A stretch of DNA of 64,000 bases from Lachnospiraceae bacterium. GTDB lineage: Bacteria; Bacillota; Clostridia; Lachnospirales; Lachnospiraceae. The stretch is from assembly GCA_910575835.1 (NCBI GenBank), contig CAJTGB010000021.1, forward strand, positions 1 to 64,000. Reading direction: 5' to 3'. The notes below the pieces were generated by a model, which was not told where the DNA came from, did no database searches, and saw only the letters and a program-made list of their open reading frames with translations. The stretch's first letter is position 1, and each line of letters begins with the position of its first letter. A program made the translations under genes and the position numbers. This document shows, piece by piece, positions 7,323 through 14,260 of the stretch.

Positions 7323-8789
7323 ATGGGAAAGACATTATATCTTGAGTGTTACAGTGGAATCAGCGGGGATATGACGGTGGGAGCGCTGCTCGATCTCGGT
7401 GCGGATCAGAAGCTTCTGGAGGAACAGTTAAGGAGCCTCCCGGTATCCGGGTTTGAGATTAAGATCAGCAGAGTGAAGAAATCAGGGTTAGATGCCTGTG
7501 ATTTTCATGTTGTGTTAGATGAGGTACATGAGAATCATGATCATGATAATGATTACCTGTATGGTCATGAGCATACGCATGAAGCTCATGGACATACGCA
7601 TGGAGGTCATAGCCATGCTCATGTTCACTCGCATGAAGCTCATACCCATGAGCACTTGCATGAAGCTCATAGTCATACGCATGAAACTCAGACCCATGAG
7701 CACTTGCATGAAGCTCATGAGCATACGCATGAAGCTCATACCCATGAGCACTTGCATGAAGCTCATGGACATACGCATGGAGGTCATAGCCATGCCCATG
7801 TTCACCGCGGGCTTAGGGAGATCAGGGAGATTATCTTGAATTCTGGTATTACGGAGCGGGCGAAGAGAATTGCGCAGGACATTTTCCAGGTGCTTGCAGA
7901 AGCGGAAGCGAAGGCGCACGGAACGACCTTAGAGGAGGTGCATTTTCACGAAGTCGGAGCGGTGGATTCAATCGTAGACATTGTGGCGGCGGCAGTCTGC
8001 CTGGATGATCTGGATGTGGATGAGGTGATCGTGCCGGAGGTGTACGAGGGAAGAGGCACTGTGAGATGCCAGCACGGGATCATTCCCGTACCGGTTCCGG
8101 CGGTGGTACATATTGCAGGCCGGCATAGGATCGCCCTGCATATCACGAACACGGAGGGAGAGCTGGTAACGCCTACCGGAGCTGCGATCGTGGCGGCGGT
8201 TCGGACCGCGGACAGACTCCCCGATAAGTATAAGATCTTAAGAAGCGGAATGGGAGCCGGGAAGCGGGATTACGGAAGAGCCAGTGTTCTGCGCGGTATG
8301 CTGATCGAAGCTGAGGCGGCAGAGAGGGATAGTATTTATAAGCTTGAAAGCAACATTGATGATTGTACCGGAGAAGTTCTTGGGTATGTGATGGAGCAGC
8401 TTTTCGCGGCAGGAGCCAGAGACGTGAGCTACATTCCGATATATATGAAGAAGAACCGTCCGGCATATCAGTTGGATGTGATCTGTTCCGAGGAAACGGT
8501 TTCTGAGATGGAAGAGATCATTTTCAGGGAGACTACGACGATCGGGATACGGAGAGCCAGGTTAGAACGCGCGGTGATGCGCCGGGAGATTCTGACGGTT
8601 GAGACGTCTCTGGGAACTGCAAAGGTAAAGGTATGCAGACCCGGCGTTTCACACGCAGGCGCTTTGGACGGACAGATAAGAGTGTACCCGGAATATGAGA
8701 GCGTGGCGGATATTTGCAGAGATAAGCGCTTACCATATCAGGAGGTGTGGAGACAGGTTCAGATGGAAGCCTGCGATCAGATAAAGTAA
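7323..8789 (+). CDS. larC: LarC, nickel insertion protein for the nickel-pincer (NPN) cofactor
   Basis: A 488-residue protein. LarC inserts nickel into pyridinium-3,5-bisthiocarboxylic acid mononucleotide to make the cofactor of lactate racemase and related enzymes, in a CTP-dependent reaction. The N-terminus YLECYSGISGDMTVGALLDLG and the segment HFHEVGAVDSIVDIVAAA are typical of the LarC1 part; SNIDDCTGEVLGYVMEQLF and VEVCRPGV-like segments belong to the LarC2 part. In Lactobacillus plantarum these two parts need a frameshift; here they are one continuous frame. Residues ~69-161 form an unusually long His-rich insert with roughly 38 histidines. Followed by larE; larB and larA are not in the window. 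Confidence 0.95.
   Translation: MGKTLYLECYSGISGDMTVGALLDLGADQKLLEEQLRSLPVSGFEIKISRVKKSGLDACDFHVVLDEVHENHDHDNDYLYGHEHTHEAHGHTHGGHSHAHVHSHEAHTHEHLHEAHSHTHETQTHEHLHEAHEHTHEAHTHEHLHEAHGHTHGGHSHAHVHRGLREIREIILNSGITERAKRIAQDIFQVLAEAEAKAHGTTLEEVHFHEVGAVDSIVDIVAAAVCLDDLDVDEVIVPEVYEGRGTVRCQHGIIPVPVPAVVHIAGRHRIALHITNTEGELVTPTGAAIVAAVRTADRLPDKYKILRSGMGAGKRDYGRASVLRGMLIEAEAAERDSIYKLESNIDDCTGEVLGYVMEQLFAAGARDVSYIPIYMKKNRPAYQLDVICSEETVSEMEEIIFRETTTIGIRRARLERAVMRREILTVETSLGTAKVKVCRPGVSHAGALDGQIRVYPEYESVADICRDKRLPYQEVWRQVQMEACDQIK
7519..7810 (+). repeat. DNA repeat encoding the His-rich insert of LarC
   Basis: CAT-rich in-frame repeats encode units such as EAHTHEHLH and GHTHGGHSHAHVH. A block beginning GAAGCTCATGGACATACGC occurs at 7581 and again at 7758, about 177 bp apart, showing that a large internal duplication built the insert. 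The array is expected to vary in length between strains. Confidence 0.9.
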
Positions 8790-8832
8790 CAGATGGCTTT
8801 GGGGCTGATATTCGGGAGATAAGGAGAAGGTC

Positions 8833-9675
8833 ATGGGCAGTTATGAAGAGAAGAGAGAGGCATTATTAGGGCGGATTGCCGAGTATGCCTTGGAGGATAT
8901 GATCATTGCATTTTCCGGCGGCGTTGACAGCAGTCTATTGTTAAAGCTTGCCTGTGACGCAGTAGTGAAGACCGGCAAGAAAGTCTACGGAATCCTGCTT
9001 CACACGATGCTGCATCCTAAGGCTGAATTGAAGGAGGCAGAGAGCGTGGCAAAGGAGGCAGGCGCTTTGTTCAGAGTTTTGCGGATTGACGAATTAGAGG
9101 GAGCGGGGATTGAAGAGAATCCTGTAGATAGATGTTATCGCTGCAAGAGATATCTTTTCCGGGAACTTCAGAAAGAAGCGGAGCTGCTTGGCGTATCACG
9201 GATTCTGGAAGGAACGAACGAGGACGATCTTCACGTATATCGCCCCGGAATCCGTGCTGTCCGTGAGCTTGGGATTGTAAGCCCGCTGGCGGATGCCGGA
9301 TTAACGAAGTCTGATGTAAGGAGGCTTGCCGGGGAATACGGGATCTCTGTGTCAGGGAAGCCGTCTACTCCGTGTCTTGCAACCAGATTCCCCTACGGGG
9401 TCAGGCTTACATATGAAGCTATGCGTAAGGTAGAACAAGGAGAATCATATCTAAGAAGCCTTGGATTAGGAAATGTAAGGCTGAGAGTTCATGGGAACCT
9501 CGCACGTCTGGAGGTAGACACAGATGAGATAGGCAGAGTGACAGAACGAAGAGAAGATATTGCCGGATATCTTAAGAACCTGGGATATAACTATGTGACA
9601 CTGGATCTTGAAGGATTTCGCACGGGAAGTATGGATGAATCAGTAAGAGCAATTGCTGTAAGCCAAGGAGACTGA
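8833..9675 (+). CDS. larE: LarE, ATP-dependent sulfur transferase for the nickel-pincer cofactor
   Basis: A 280-residue PP-loop enzyme. LarE adenylates the pyridine dicarboxylate and replaces carboxylate oxygen with sulfur. The PP-loop SGGVDSS is at residues 28-34. Three cysteines are placed at 101 and 104 (CYRC) and 181 (STPCLATR). The single conserved Cys in the L. plantarum enzyme is sacrificed as sulfur donor; proteins with the CxxC plus third Cys set are reported to hold a [4Fe-4S] cluster and act catalytically, so this copy is predicted to be of that class. It is 43 bp behind larC with a clear AAGGAGAAGG site, in the same operon. Confidence 0.93.
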   Translation: MGSYEEKREALLGRIAEYALEDMIIAFSGGVDSSLLLKLACDAVVKTGKKVYGILLHTMLHPKAELKEAESVAKEAGALFRVLRIDELEGAGIEENPVDRCYRCKRYLFRELQKEAELLGVSRILEGTNEDDLHVYRPGIRAVRELGIVSPLADAGLTKSDVRRLAGEYGISVSGKPSTPCLATRFPYGVRLTYEAMRKVEQGESYLRSLGLGNVRLRVHGNLARLEVDTDEIGRVTERREDIAGYLKNLGYNYVTLDLEGFRTGSMDESVRAIAVSQGD

Positions 9676-9703
9676 TTAACCTTGTGAAGAAGGAGAAGAT
9701 GAT

Positions 9704-10084
9704 ATGGAAGGTAAACAGTTAACCTATAAATGGCGGCTGCGAATGATAATTATTATCCTGGCGGCAGGCGTAATAATTAAATGTATGGGACCGTTGGCAT
9801 TTGTCCGTGATGGGCTATTGACAAGAATACGTGTAGATGATTATCTGATGCAATGGGATATGGGAGCGACACGCAGGCATGAGGCTGGGATAAAGGATGT
9901 TTATCTGGTTTATTTTGGATTTGAAGAAGTATCTCTTCAAAAAGAGATAATGGGTAAGGGATACGAGATGGAAATAGAAAAAATTATGCCATTTATATAT
10001 CACTGGAAACATAATGTATATGATGATATTTTTAGAGTTAATATTGGAGAAAAGAAGTATTATTATACGACATGTTCAACATGA
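9704..10084 (+). CDS. Small single-pass membrane protein, unrecognised
   Basis: A 126-residue protein with a basic N-terminus, one membrane helix (MIIIILAAGVIIKCMGPLAF) and a ~90-residue C-terminal domain rich in Tyr, Ile and Lys that is probably outside the cell (DVYLVYFGFEEVSLQKEIM). It lies 28 bp behind larE behind AAGGAGAAG, so it is likely cotranscribed. No family is recognised and no link to nickel metabolism is visible in the sequence. Confidence 0.6.
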   Translation: MEGKQLTYKWRLRMIIIILAAGVIIKCMGPLAFVRDGLLTRIRVDDYLMQWDMGATRRHEAGIKDVYLVYFGFEEVSLQKEIMGKGYEMEIEKIMPFIYHWKHNVYDDIFRVNIGEKKYYYTTCST

Positions 10085-10230
10085 TCCATTCATCCCCTAT
10101 AAGACATATAATTTCGGTGTTCCCATACTTAAAATTTAATATATTCCCTTCTGGTAAACTGTTGTTTTATGATTCTTAATATATTATGTTGTTTTCGTTC
10201 CCTTTCAAATAGGGTTTCGTTCCATTGCGG

Positions 10231-10260
10231 TTGACTGTGCCGAGATTCTGCCGATATAAA
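10231..10260 (+). promoter_or_regulatory. Sigma-A promoter for the gene at 10290
   Basis: TTGACT (10231-10236) and TATAAA (10255-10260) with an 18-bp spacer, about 30 bp upstream of the start codon. The 205-bp gap between 10085 and 10289 holds no other supported feature. Confidence 0.6.
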
Positions 10261-10289
10261 AAGTAAAAAGGAGATGCAGAAGAGTTATT

Positions 10290-10901
10290 ATGAGGATTTT
10301 AGGAGTAAACGATGCTTTGGAAGGGACATACCATTATGCCGGCAGGACACAGAAAACAGACACGAACGGGACAGGGTTCACGGAACAGCTGCAGAAAACG
10401 GGTGAGGCGGCGAACACATTAAAAGTGGATGCTTACACGGAATATCTCAGGTCGAAGTATAGCAATGTGAGAATCCAGAGCATTGAGAAAGACCAGCAGA
10501 GCCTTGACAGAGCGGGAAAGAGCATGACCGGCAGTGATGTTGTAATCGCACCGAATATTCTGGAGCAGATGGCAAATGATCCGGAAAAGGCTGCTTATTA
10601 TGAGAGCAAGATAAATGATTTCTTTAATTCTGTTCCGAGATTGAAAGCGTCCTTTGCGGTACAAGGACTTGACTACCAGCCGTGCGGGGTAATCGTTCAT
10701 GAGGATGGAAGCGTTACCTACATCGGAGGATGCAGCGATTCCCCGGAACGTGTGGCAGAAGTAGATGCCATCAACAAAGCGAAACGGGAGAAGGATGCAG
10801 CATGGAGGAATTCTCTGCTGGCTGCACAGCAGACGCAGGCAGGGTTACATATACGGAAACACTGGAAATTATTAGTACCGCAGGAATATATGACGGTGTA
10901 G
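10290..10901 (+). CDS. Conserved hypothetical protein (DUF6033-like)
   Basis: A 203-residue cytoplasmic protein. The core has YTEYLRSKYSNVRIQSIEKD, then VVIAPNILEQMANDPEKAAYYE and GVIVHEDGSVTYIGG, the pattern of a Clostridia family of unknown function (recalled as DUF6033; not checked). No signal peptide or membrane helix. The C-terminal ~20 residues (GLHIRKHWKLLVPQEYMTV) look unlike the rest, and another frame stays open past this stop to 10960, so a late frameshift is possible. It has its own promoter and is followed by a strong terminator shared with tRNA-Ser. Confidence 0.65.
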   Translation: MRILGVNDALEGTYHYAGRTQKTDTNGTGFTEQLQKTGEAANTLKVDAYTEYLRSKYSNVRIQSIEKDQQSLDRAGKSMTGSDVVIAPNILEQMANDPEKAAYYESKINDFFNSVPRLKASFAVQGLDYQPCGVIVHEDGSVTYIGGCSDSPERVAEVDAINKAKREKDAAWRNSLLAAQQTQAGLHIRKHWKLLVPQEYMTV

Positions 10902-10960
10902 CCATAAGTTTGACGAAGTGGAGAAATGCGGCACGCCGCATCTTGATAAGGAAGGAATAA

Positions 10961-11001
10961 AAATCCGATACCCTGCCGAAAAAGAAGGGTATCGGATTTT
11001 T
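10961..11001. terminator. Strong bidirectional intrinsic terminator
   Basis: A perfect 14-bp stem pairs 10961-10974 (AAATCCGATACCCT) with 10986-10999, with an 11-nt loop. There is an A-run on the left and a T-run on the right. It can stop transcription both from the gene ending at 10901 (plus) and from tRNA-Ser (minus). Confidence 0.9.
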
Positions 11002-11003
11002 AA

Positions 11004-11089
11004 CGCAGCGGGAGGGATTTGAACCCCCGGAGCCTTGCGGCTCTTCTGCTTTCGAGGCAGATGCCATCAGCCATCTCGACCACCGCTGC
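11004..11089 (-). tRNA. tRNA-Ser (anticodon CGA)
   Basis: Read on the minus strand, the acceptor arms GCAGCGG and CCGCTGC pair perfectly over 7 bp and the discriminator base is G. A long variable arm (AGAGCCGCAAGGCTC) marks a class II serine tRNA. The anticodon loop CTCGAAA gives CGA (plus positions 11052-11054), decoding UCG. The T arm GGGGGTTCAAATCCC is intact. CCA is not encoded. Confidence 0.96.
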
Positions 11090-11182
11090 ATAGTTTGAAG
11101 ATATTGGACACGCATCAACGTGCTCACTTATTATAACACAAGAACCTGCAAAGAGGGAATACCCAATTTAACAAATTTTTGT

Positions 11183-11340
11183 TATAATAAGGAAAGAGGG
11201 CCGATGCTGTTGCATCGGCCCCTGGAGGGGGATGAAAAATCTATCTAAATTTTAACTGATTGTCTTTAGTCGAAGTCCGGTAACCATACCTACTGTTATG
11301 TAATGTGAAGTACGATTACCGTCTCCATTTATTTGATGAA
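11183..11340 (+). ncRNA. Candidate small RNA or leader with perfect 5' hairpin
   Basis: A TATAAT box (11183-11188) is followed by GGGCCGATGC (11198-11207), a TGTT loop and GCATCGGCCC (11212-11221), a perfect 10-bp stem at the expected transcript start. Right behind it is GGAGGGGG and a 7-codon frame MKNLSKF (11232-11255). A further short pairing GGTAA/TTACC (11280-11284 with 11316-11320) is possible. No convincing -35 and no T-run terminator are seen. It lies in the otherwise gene-free stretch 11090-11518 upstream of an AraC gene. It could be a small RNA, a leader-peptide transcript or an AraC leader. Confidence 0.4.
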
Positions 11341-11428
11341 TTCATTATATAAAACAAATGTGACACAAGTATGTCAAAATCTGGAAATGTTTATAAAATT
11401 TCTTAAGAAAAACATAAGATGAATGAAA

Positions 11429-11488
11429 ATGGATAATGAGAAGACAATGGACATGCAAATGGATAATGAGAAGGCAATAGACATGCCC
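11429..11488 (+). repeat. 30-bp direct tandem repeat, two copies
   Basis: ATGGATAATGAGAAG begins both units (11429 and 11459); the copies differ at three or four positions. The repeat is in frame and could encode MDNEKTMDMQMDNEKAIDM before a stop at 11501-11503, but no ribosome binding site supports translation. It ends just before the AraC ribosome binding site. Confidence 0.75.
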
Positions 11489-11518
11489 CGCGGATCGGTA
11501 TAGAAAGGAAGATATAAG

Positions 11519-12457
11519 ATGCCGAAAAAGAAAAAACCTAAGATAGAATTCCGATATTACAGAATGCCGGAAGGCAGCCCGATCCTGGCTTTGCTCGGAC
11601 AGAAGTGGGTTCAGTCCTATGGAAGGGATATTGATTATCTGCATTTTCATAATTATCTGGAGATCGGATATTGTTATGCGGGCGAAGGGACGCTTACACT
11701 GGGAGAGAGGGATTACCGGTATACGGGAGGGGAGATCTCGATCATCCCAAAGAATTATCCGCACACAACGAACAGTGATCCGGGTACCATCAGCAGATGG
11801 GAATATATGTTTGTAGATGTGGAAGGAATTCTGGAGGAATTATATCAGAAGGGAGGCAATGTCAAGCGGATGAAATATCTGCTGCACAGGATCAATTCCC
11901 GGGCAATATTCAGAGCAGTGGAGGAGGCGCCCCATCTTGCGAGAATGATCCGTGAGCTTCTGGATATCATGCGCGATACGAAGGAATTTTATATGGAAGA
12001 AGCGAAGGGGATCATGGTTGCGCTTCTGGTGAGTATCGCGAGGGAGAATCAGGATGATAAGGGACTGGCGGAGATAAGCGGCAAGGTAACGATCCCTGTC
12101 TCGAGGGCGTTGGATTATATTACGCTTCATTATATGGAGCCGCTTAAGGTAGAAGAATTGGCGAGATGGTGCCATATCAGTGAGACACATTTCAGGAGGG
12201 TGTTTTCTGAATATATGAATATGAGTCCGTTAGAGTATATTAACCTGGTAAGGGTACAGACGGCATGCAATTACCTGAAGAATACGGATGAATCTATGGC
12301 AGATATTGCCGGCAAATGCGGATTTGCTACGCTTTCTACATTTAACCGTAACTTTAAACAAGTCACAGGGATCTCACCGAGCGAATGGCGCAAGAGACCC
12401 GAGAATTTCGAACAACAACTATTAAAATATTGGATCCACTCAGAAGAAGGATGGTAA
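11519..12457 (+). CDS. AraC-family transcriptional regulator
   Basis: A 312-residue regulator with an N-terminal cupin sensor domain (HFHNYLEIGYCYAGEGTLTLG and SIIPKNYPHTT) for a sugar-type ligand. The C-terminal AraC double helix-turn-helix covers about residues 195-300 (HYMEPLKVEELARWCHIS, then MADIAGKCGFATLSTFNRNFK, GISPSEWRK). The start at ATG 11519 follows AAAGGAAG. The GH20 hexosaminidase gene begins 15 bp after its stop, so the two form an operon. The ABC sugar operon on the other strand may be another target. Confidence 0.92.
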   Translation: MPKKKKPKIEFRYYRMPEGSPILALLGQKWVQSYGRDIDYLHFHNYLEIGYCYAGEGTLTLGERDYRYTGGEISIIPKNYPHTTNSDPGTISRWEYMFVDVEGILEELYQKGGNVKRMKYLLHRINSRAIFRAVEEAPHLARMIRELLDIMRDTKEFYMEEAKGIMVALLVSIARENQDDKGLAEISGKVTIPVSRALDYITLHYMEPLKVEELARWCHISETHFRRVFSEYMNMSPLEYINLVRVQTACNYLKNTDESMADIAGKCGFATLSTFNRNFKQVTGISPSEWRKRPENFEQQLLKYWIHSEEGW

Positions 12458-12471
12458 AAGGAGGAAGGTAA

Positions 12472-13914
12472 ATGTTACCAAGACCAGAAAAGATTATATT
12501 TACGGACGGCTTTGCATCGCAGAATGCCCCGGTGGAGGAGCGTCTCTGCCCGGAACTGTCCAGGGAAGAATACCGCATTGATATTACAGCGGACAGAATC
12601 GTACTTACGGGCAGCGGCGACGCGGGACTGTTCTATGCACGGACGACCTTAGAGCAATTGAGGATGATATACAAGGAAATGCTTCCCTGTATGAAGATCA
12701 CGGACCGGCCGGCTTATCCGTTCCGTTCTTTCCATATTGACTGTGCAAGGCATTATTTTTCGGTAGATGAGCTTAAGAAGATGATCCGAATGTCGGCAGA
12801 ATTTAAATTAAATTATTTCCACTGGCATATCTCGGACGACCAGGGATGGCGCATTGAGAGCCTTCGCTATCCGAAGCTCCATGAGGTCAGTTCCGTGCGC
12901 GGCGGAGATCATTTCGGGAATTATCACTCCGATCAGACGGAGGGAGGATATTACAGCAGAGCGGAGGTCAAAGAGATCATAGAATACTGCGGGCGTTTTG
13001 GGATCGAGATAGTGCCTGAGATCGATATGCCGGGGCATGTGACGGCGATCCTGGCGGCATATCCTGAGCTGTCCTGCCTTGGGGAGCCTGTAGAGGTCGG
13101 TATGAGGGCAGGGATCTTCAAGGAGCTTTTCTGCGCAGGGAAGGAAGAGACATTCACGTTTATCTTTGAGCTCTTAGAGGAGCTTTTGGAGCTTTTCCCG
13201 GGGCAATATTTTCATATCGGGGGAGACGAGGCTCCGAAGGAACGGTGGAGGGCCTGCCCGCACTGTCAGAAGCGTATGAGAGAAGAGGGGCTTAAGAACG
13301 AACAGGAATTGCAGGGATATTTCTGCAATCGTATCGCGTCCTATCTGCTGTCAAAGGGAAGAATACCGATCGTCTGGAATGAGGCGGTGTACGGGGGGAA
13401 TCTGGACAAGGAGACTGTGGTGCAGTTATGGACGGAGGATAAGGACGCCCAGATCAAGGCGCATCTTGACAGAGGCGGAAGAGCGGTGCTCTCTATGGTA
13501 GATCAGTGCTATTGTGATTATCCGTACAGCATGCATTCGCTGAAGGATGTGTATGAGATAGAGACTAGCCCGGCAGAGCTCGGGGAGCGGGGAGAGGATT
13601 CGGTTCTTGGTACGGAGTGCCTGATCTGGACGGAATTTATCCGGGATAATGAGAGACTGGAGGAGATGTGCTGGCCGAGGTTCGCGGCTTCGGCGGAAGT
13701 CGGATGGTGCGGCAGTAACCGGCCTGGATACGTGGATTTCTGCAGACGGCTTGAAGTATTATTCCCGCTGTTTGAGAAATATGGAATCCATGCGACGGGG
13801 AAGGACGGCTGGATTCCTGATGAGGAGACAGCGGCAGAGCAGACGGAGGCATTCCAGAGAAATTTCTCGAAGGAAGACCTGGAGGAAGCCCGCAGGATGC
13901 AGGAAGAGATATAG
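12472..13914 (+). CDS. Beta-N-acetylhexosaminidase (GH20)
   Basis: A 480-residue protein with no signal peptide, so probably intracellular. GH20 enzymes remove terminal GlcNAc or GalNAc by substrate-assisted catalysis. The catalytic Asp-Glu pair is in HIGGDEAPK (about residue 249). Other family motifs are FHWHISDDQGWR, VPEIDMPGH and VVQLWTEDKD. A shortened GH20b-like N-terminal domain (about 1-70) precedes the barrel. Start behind AAAGGAGGAAGG. Context with an AraC regulator, sugar ABC transporter and beta-galactosidase points to breakdown of host glycans such as lacto-N or mucin oligosaccharides (inference). Its 3' end is tandemly duplicated downstream. Confidence 0.93.
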   Translation: MLPRPEKIIFTDGFASQNAPVEERLCPELSREEYRIDITADRIVLTGSGDAGLFYARTTLEQLRMIYKEMLPCMKITDRPAYPFRSFHIDCARHYFSVDELKKMIRMSAEFKLNYFHWHISDDQGWRIESLRYPKLHEVSSVRGGDHFGNYHSDQTEGGYYSRAEVKEIIEYCGRFGIEIVPEIDMPGHVTAILAAYPELSCLGEPVEVGMRAGIFKELFCAGKEETFTFIFELLEELLELFPGQYFHIGGDEAPKERWRACPHCQKRMREEGLKNEQELQGYFCNRIASYLLSKGRIPIVWNEAVYGGNLDKETVVQLWTEDKDAQIKAHLDRGGRAVLSMVDQCYCDYPYSMHSLKDVYEIETSPAELGERGEDSVLGTECLIWTEFIRDNERLEEMCWPRFAASAEVGWCGSNRPGYVDFCRRLEVLFPLFEKYGIHATGKDGWIPDEETAAEQTEAFQRNFSKEDLEEARRMQEEI

Positions 13915-13962
13915 CAGAAGACTTTAGGGAAGCCCGCAGGATGCAGGAAGAGATATAGCAGA
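13884..13962 (+). repeat. Tandem duplication of the GH20 gene 3' end
   Basis: A ~35-bp block starting GGAAGCCCGCAGGATGCAGG at 13884, which codes for the last residues of the enzyme and its stop codon, is repeated with period 44 at 13928, including a second TAG. The second copy lies outside the gene. Confidence 0.85.
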
Positions 13963-13974
13963 CGCTATGATATA

Positions 13975-14030
13975 ACCCGCCCCGGGATCGGAAAGCACAG
14001 CAAAGTGCACCTTCTGGTCCCGGGGCGGGT
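13975..14030. terminator. Convergent-gene terminator hairpin
   Basis: ACCCGCCCCGGGA (13975-13987) pairs perfectly with TCCCGGGGCGGGT (14018-14030), and GCAC/GTGC pair inside the loop. It lies between the converging GH20 gene and the zinc-ribbon gene. There is no clear T-run on either side. Confidence 0.65.
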
Positions 14031-14041
14031 ATTACATTGTA

Positions 14042-14260
14042 CTAATCAAAATCAAATTTGGTATAGCGGGTGTTCATTGTCCCGTAGCGGGTCCGTACCA
14101 TCTCGTTCCTGGACAGCACATCCTTTTCCGAACCGGTGTATTGACAGCGGATACAGTAGTATTCCTTCTTATCCTTATCATAGAACATATCAATGTCCAG
14201 ATCTCTCATGAAACAGGAAGGGCATCTGTAGTTTAGTTTGCCTTTTCCAGATTGAGCCAT
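14042..14260 (-). CDS. Small zinc-ribbon protein
   Basis: A 72-residue protein with two cysteine pairs (YRCPSCFMRD and YYCIRCQYTG), a zinc-ribbon knuckle pattern. No other domain. Its start (14260) overlaps the last 28 bp of the upstream enzyme gene, so translation is likely coupled and it belongs to the same sugar-transport operon. Such ribbons may bind nucleic acid or a protein; no function is assigned. Confidence 0.65.
   Translation of the reverse strand: MAQSGKGKLNYRCPSCFMRDLDIDMFYDKDKKEYYCIRCQYTGSEKDVLSRNEMVRTRYGTMNTRYTKFDFD

Noticed and set aside
7515-7919. Alternate frames through the LarC histidine repeat (Met/Arg-rich products)
   Set aside because: Repeat DNA with few stop codons in any frame; the LarC frame is clear on both sides.
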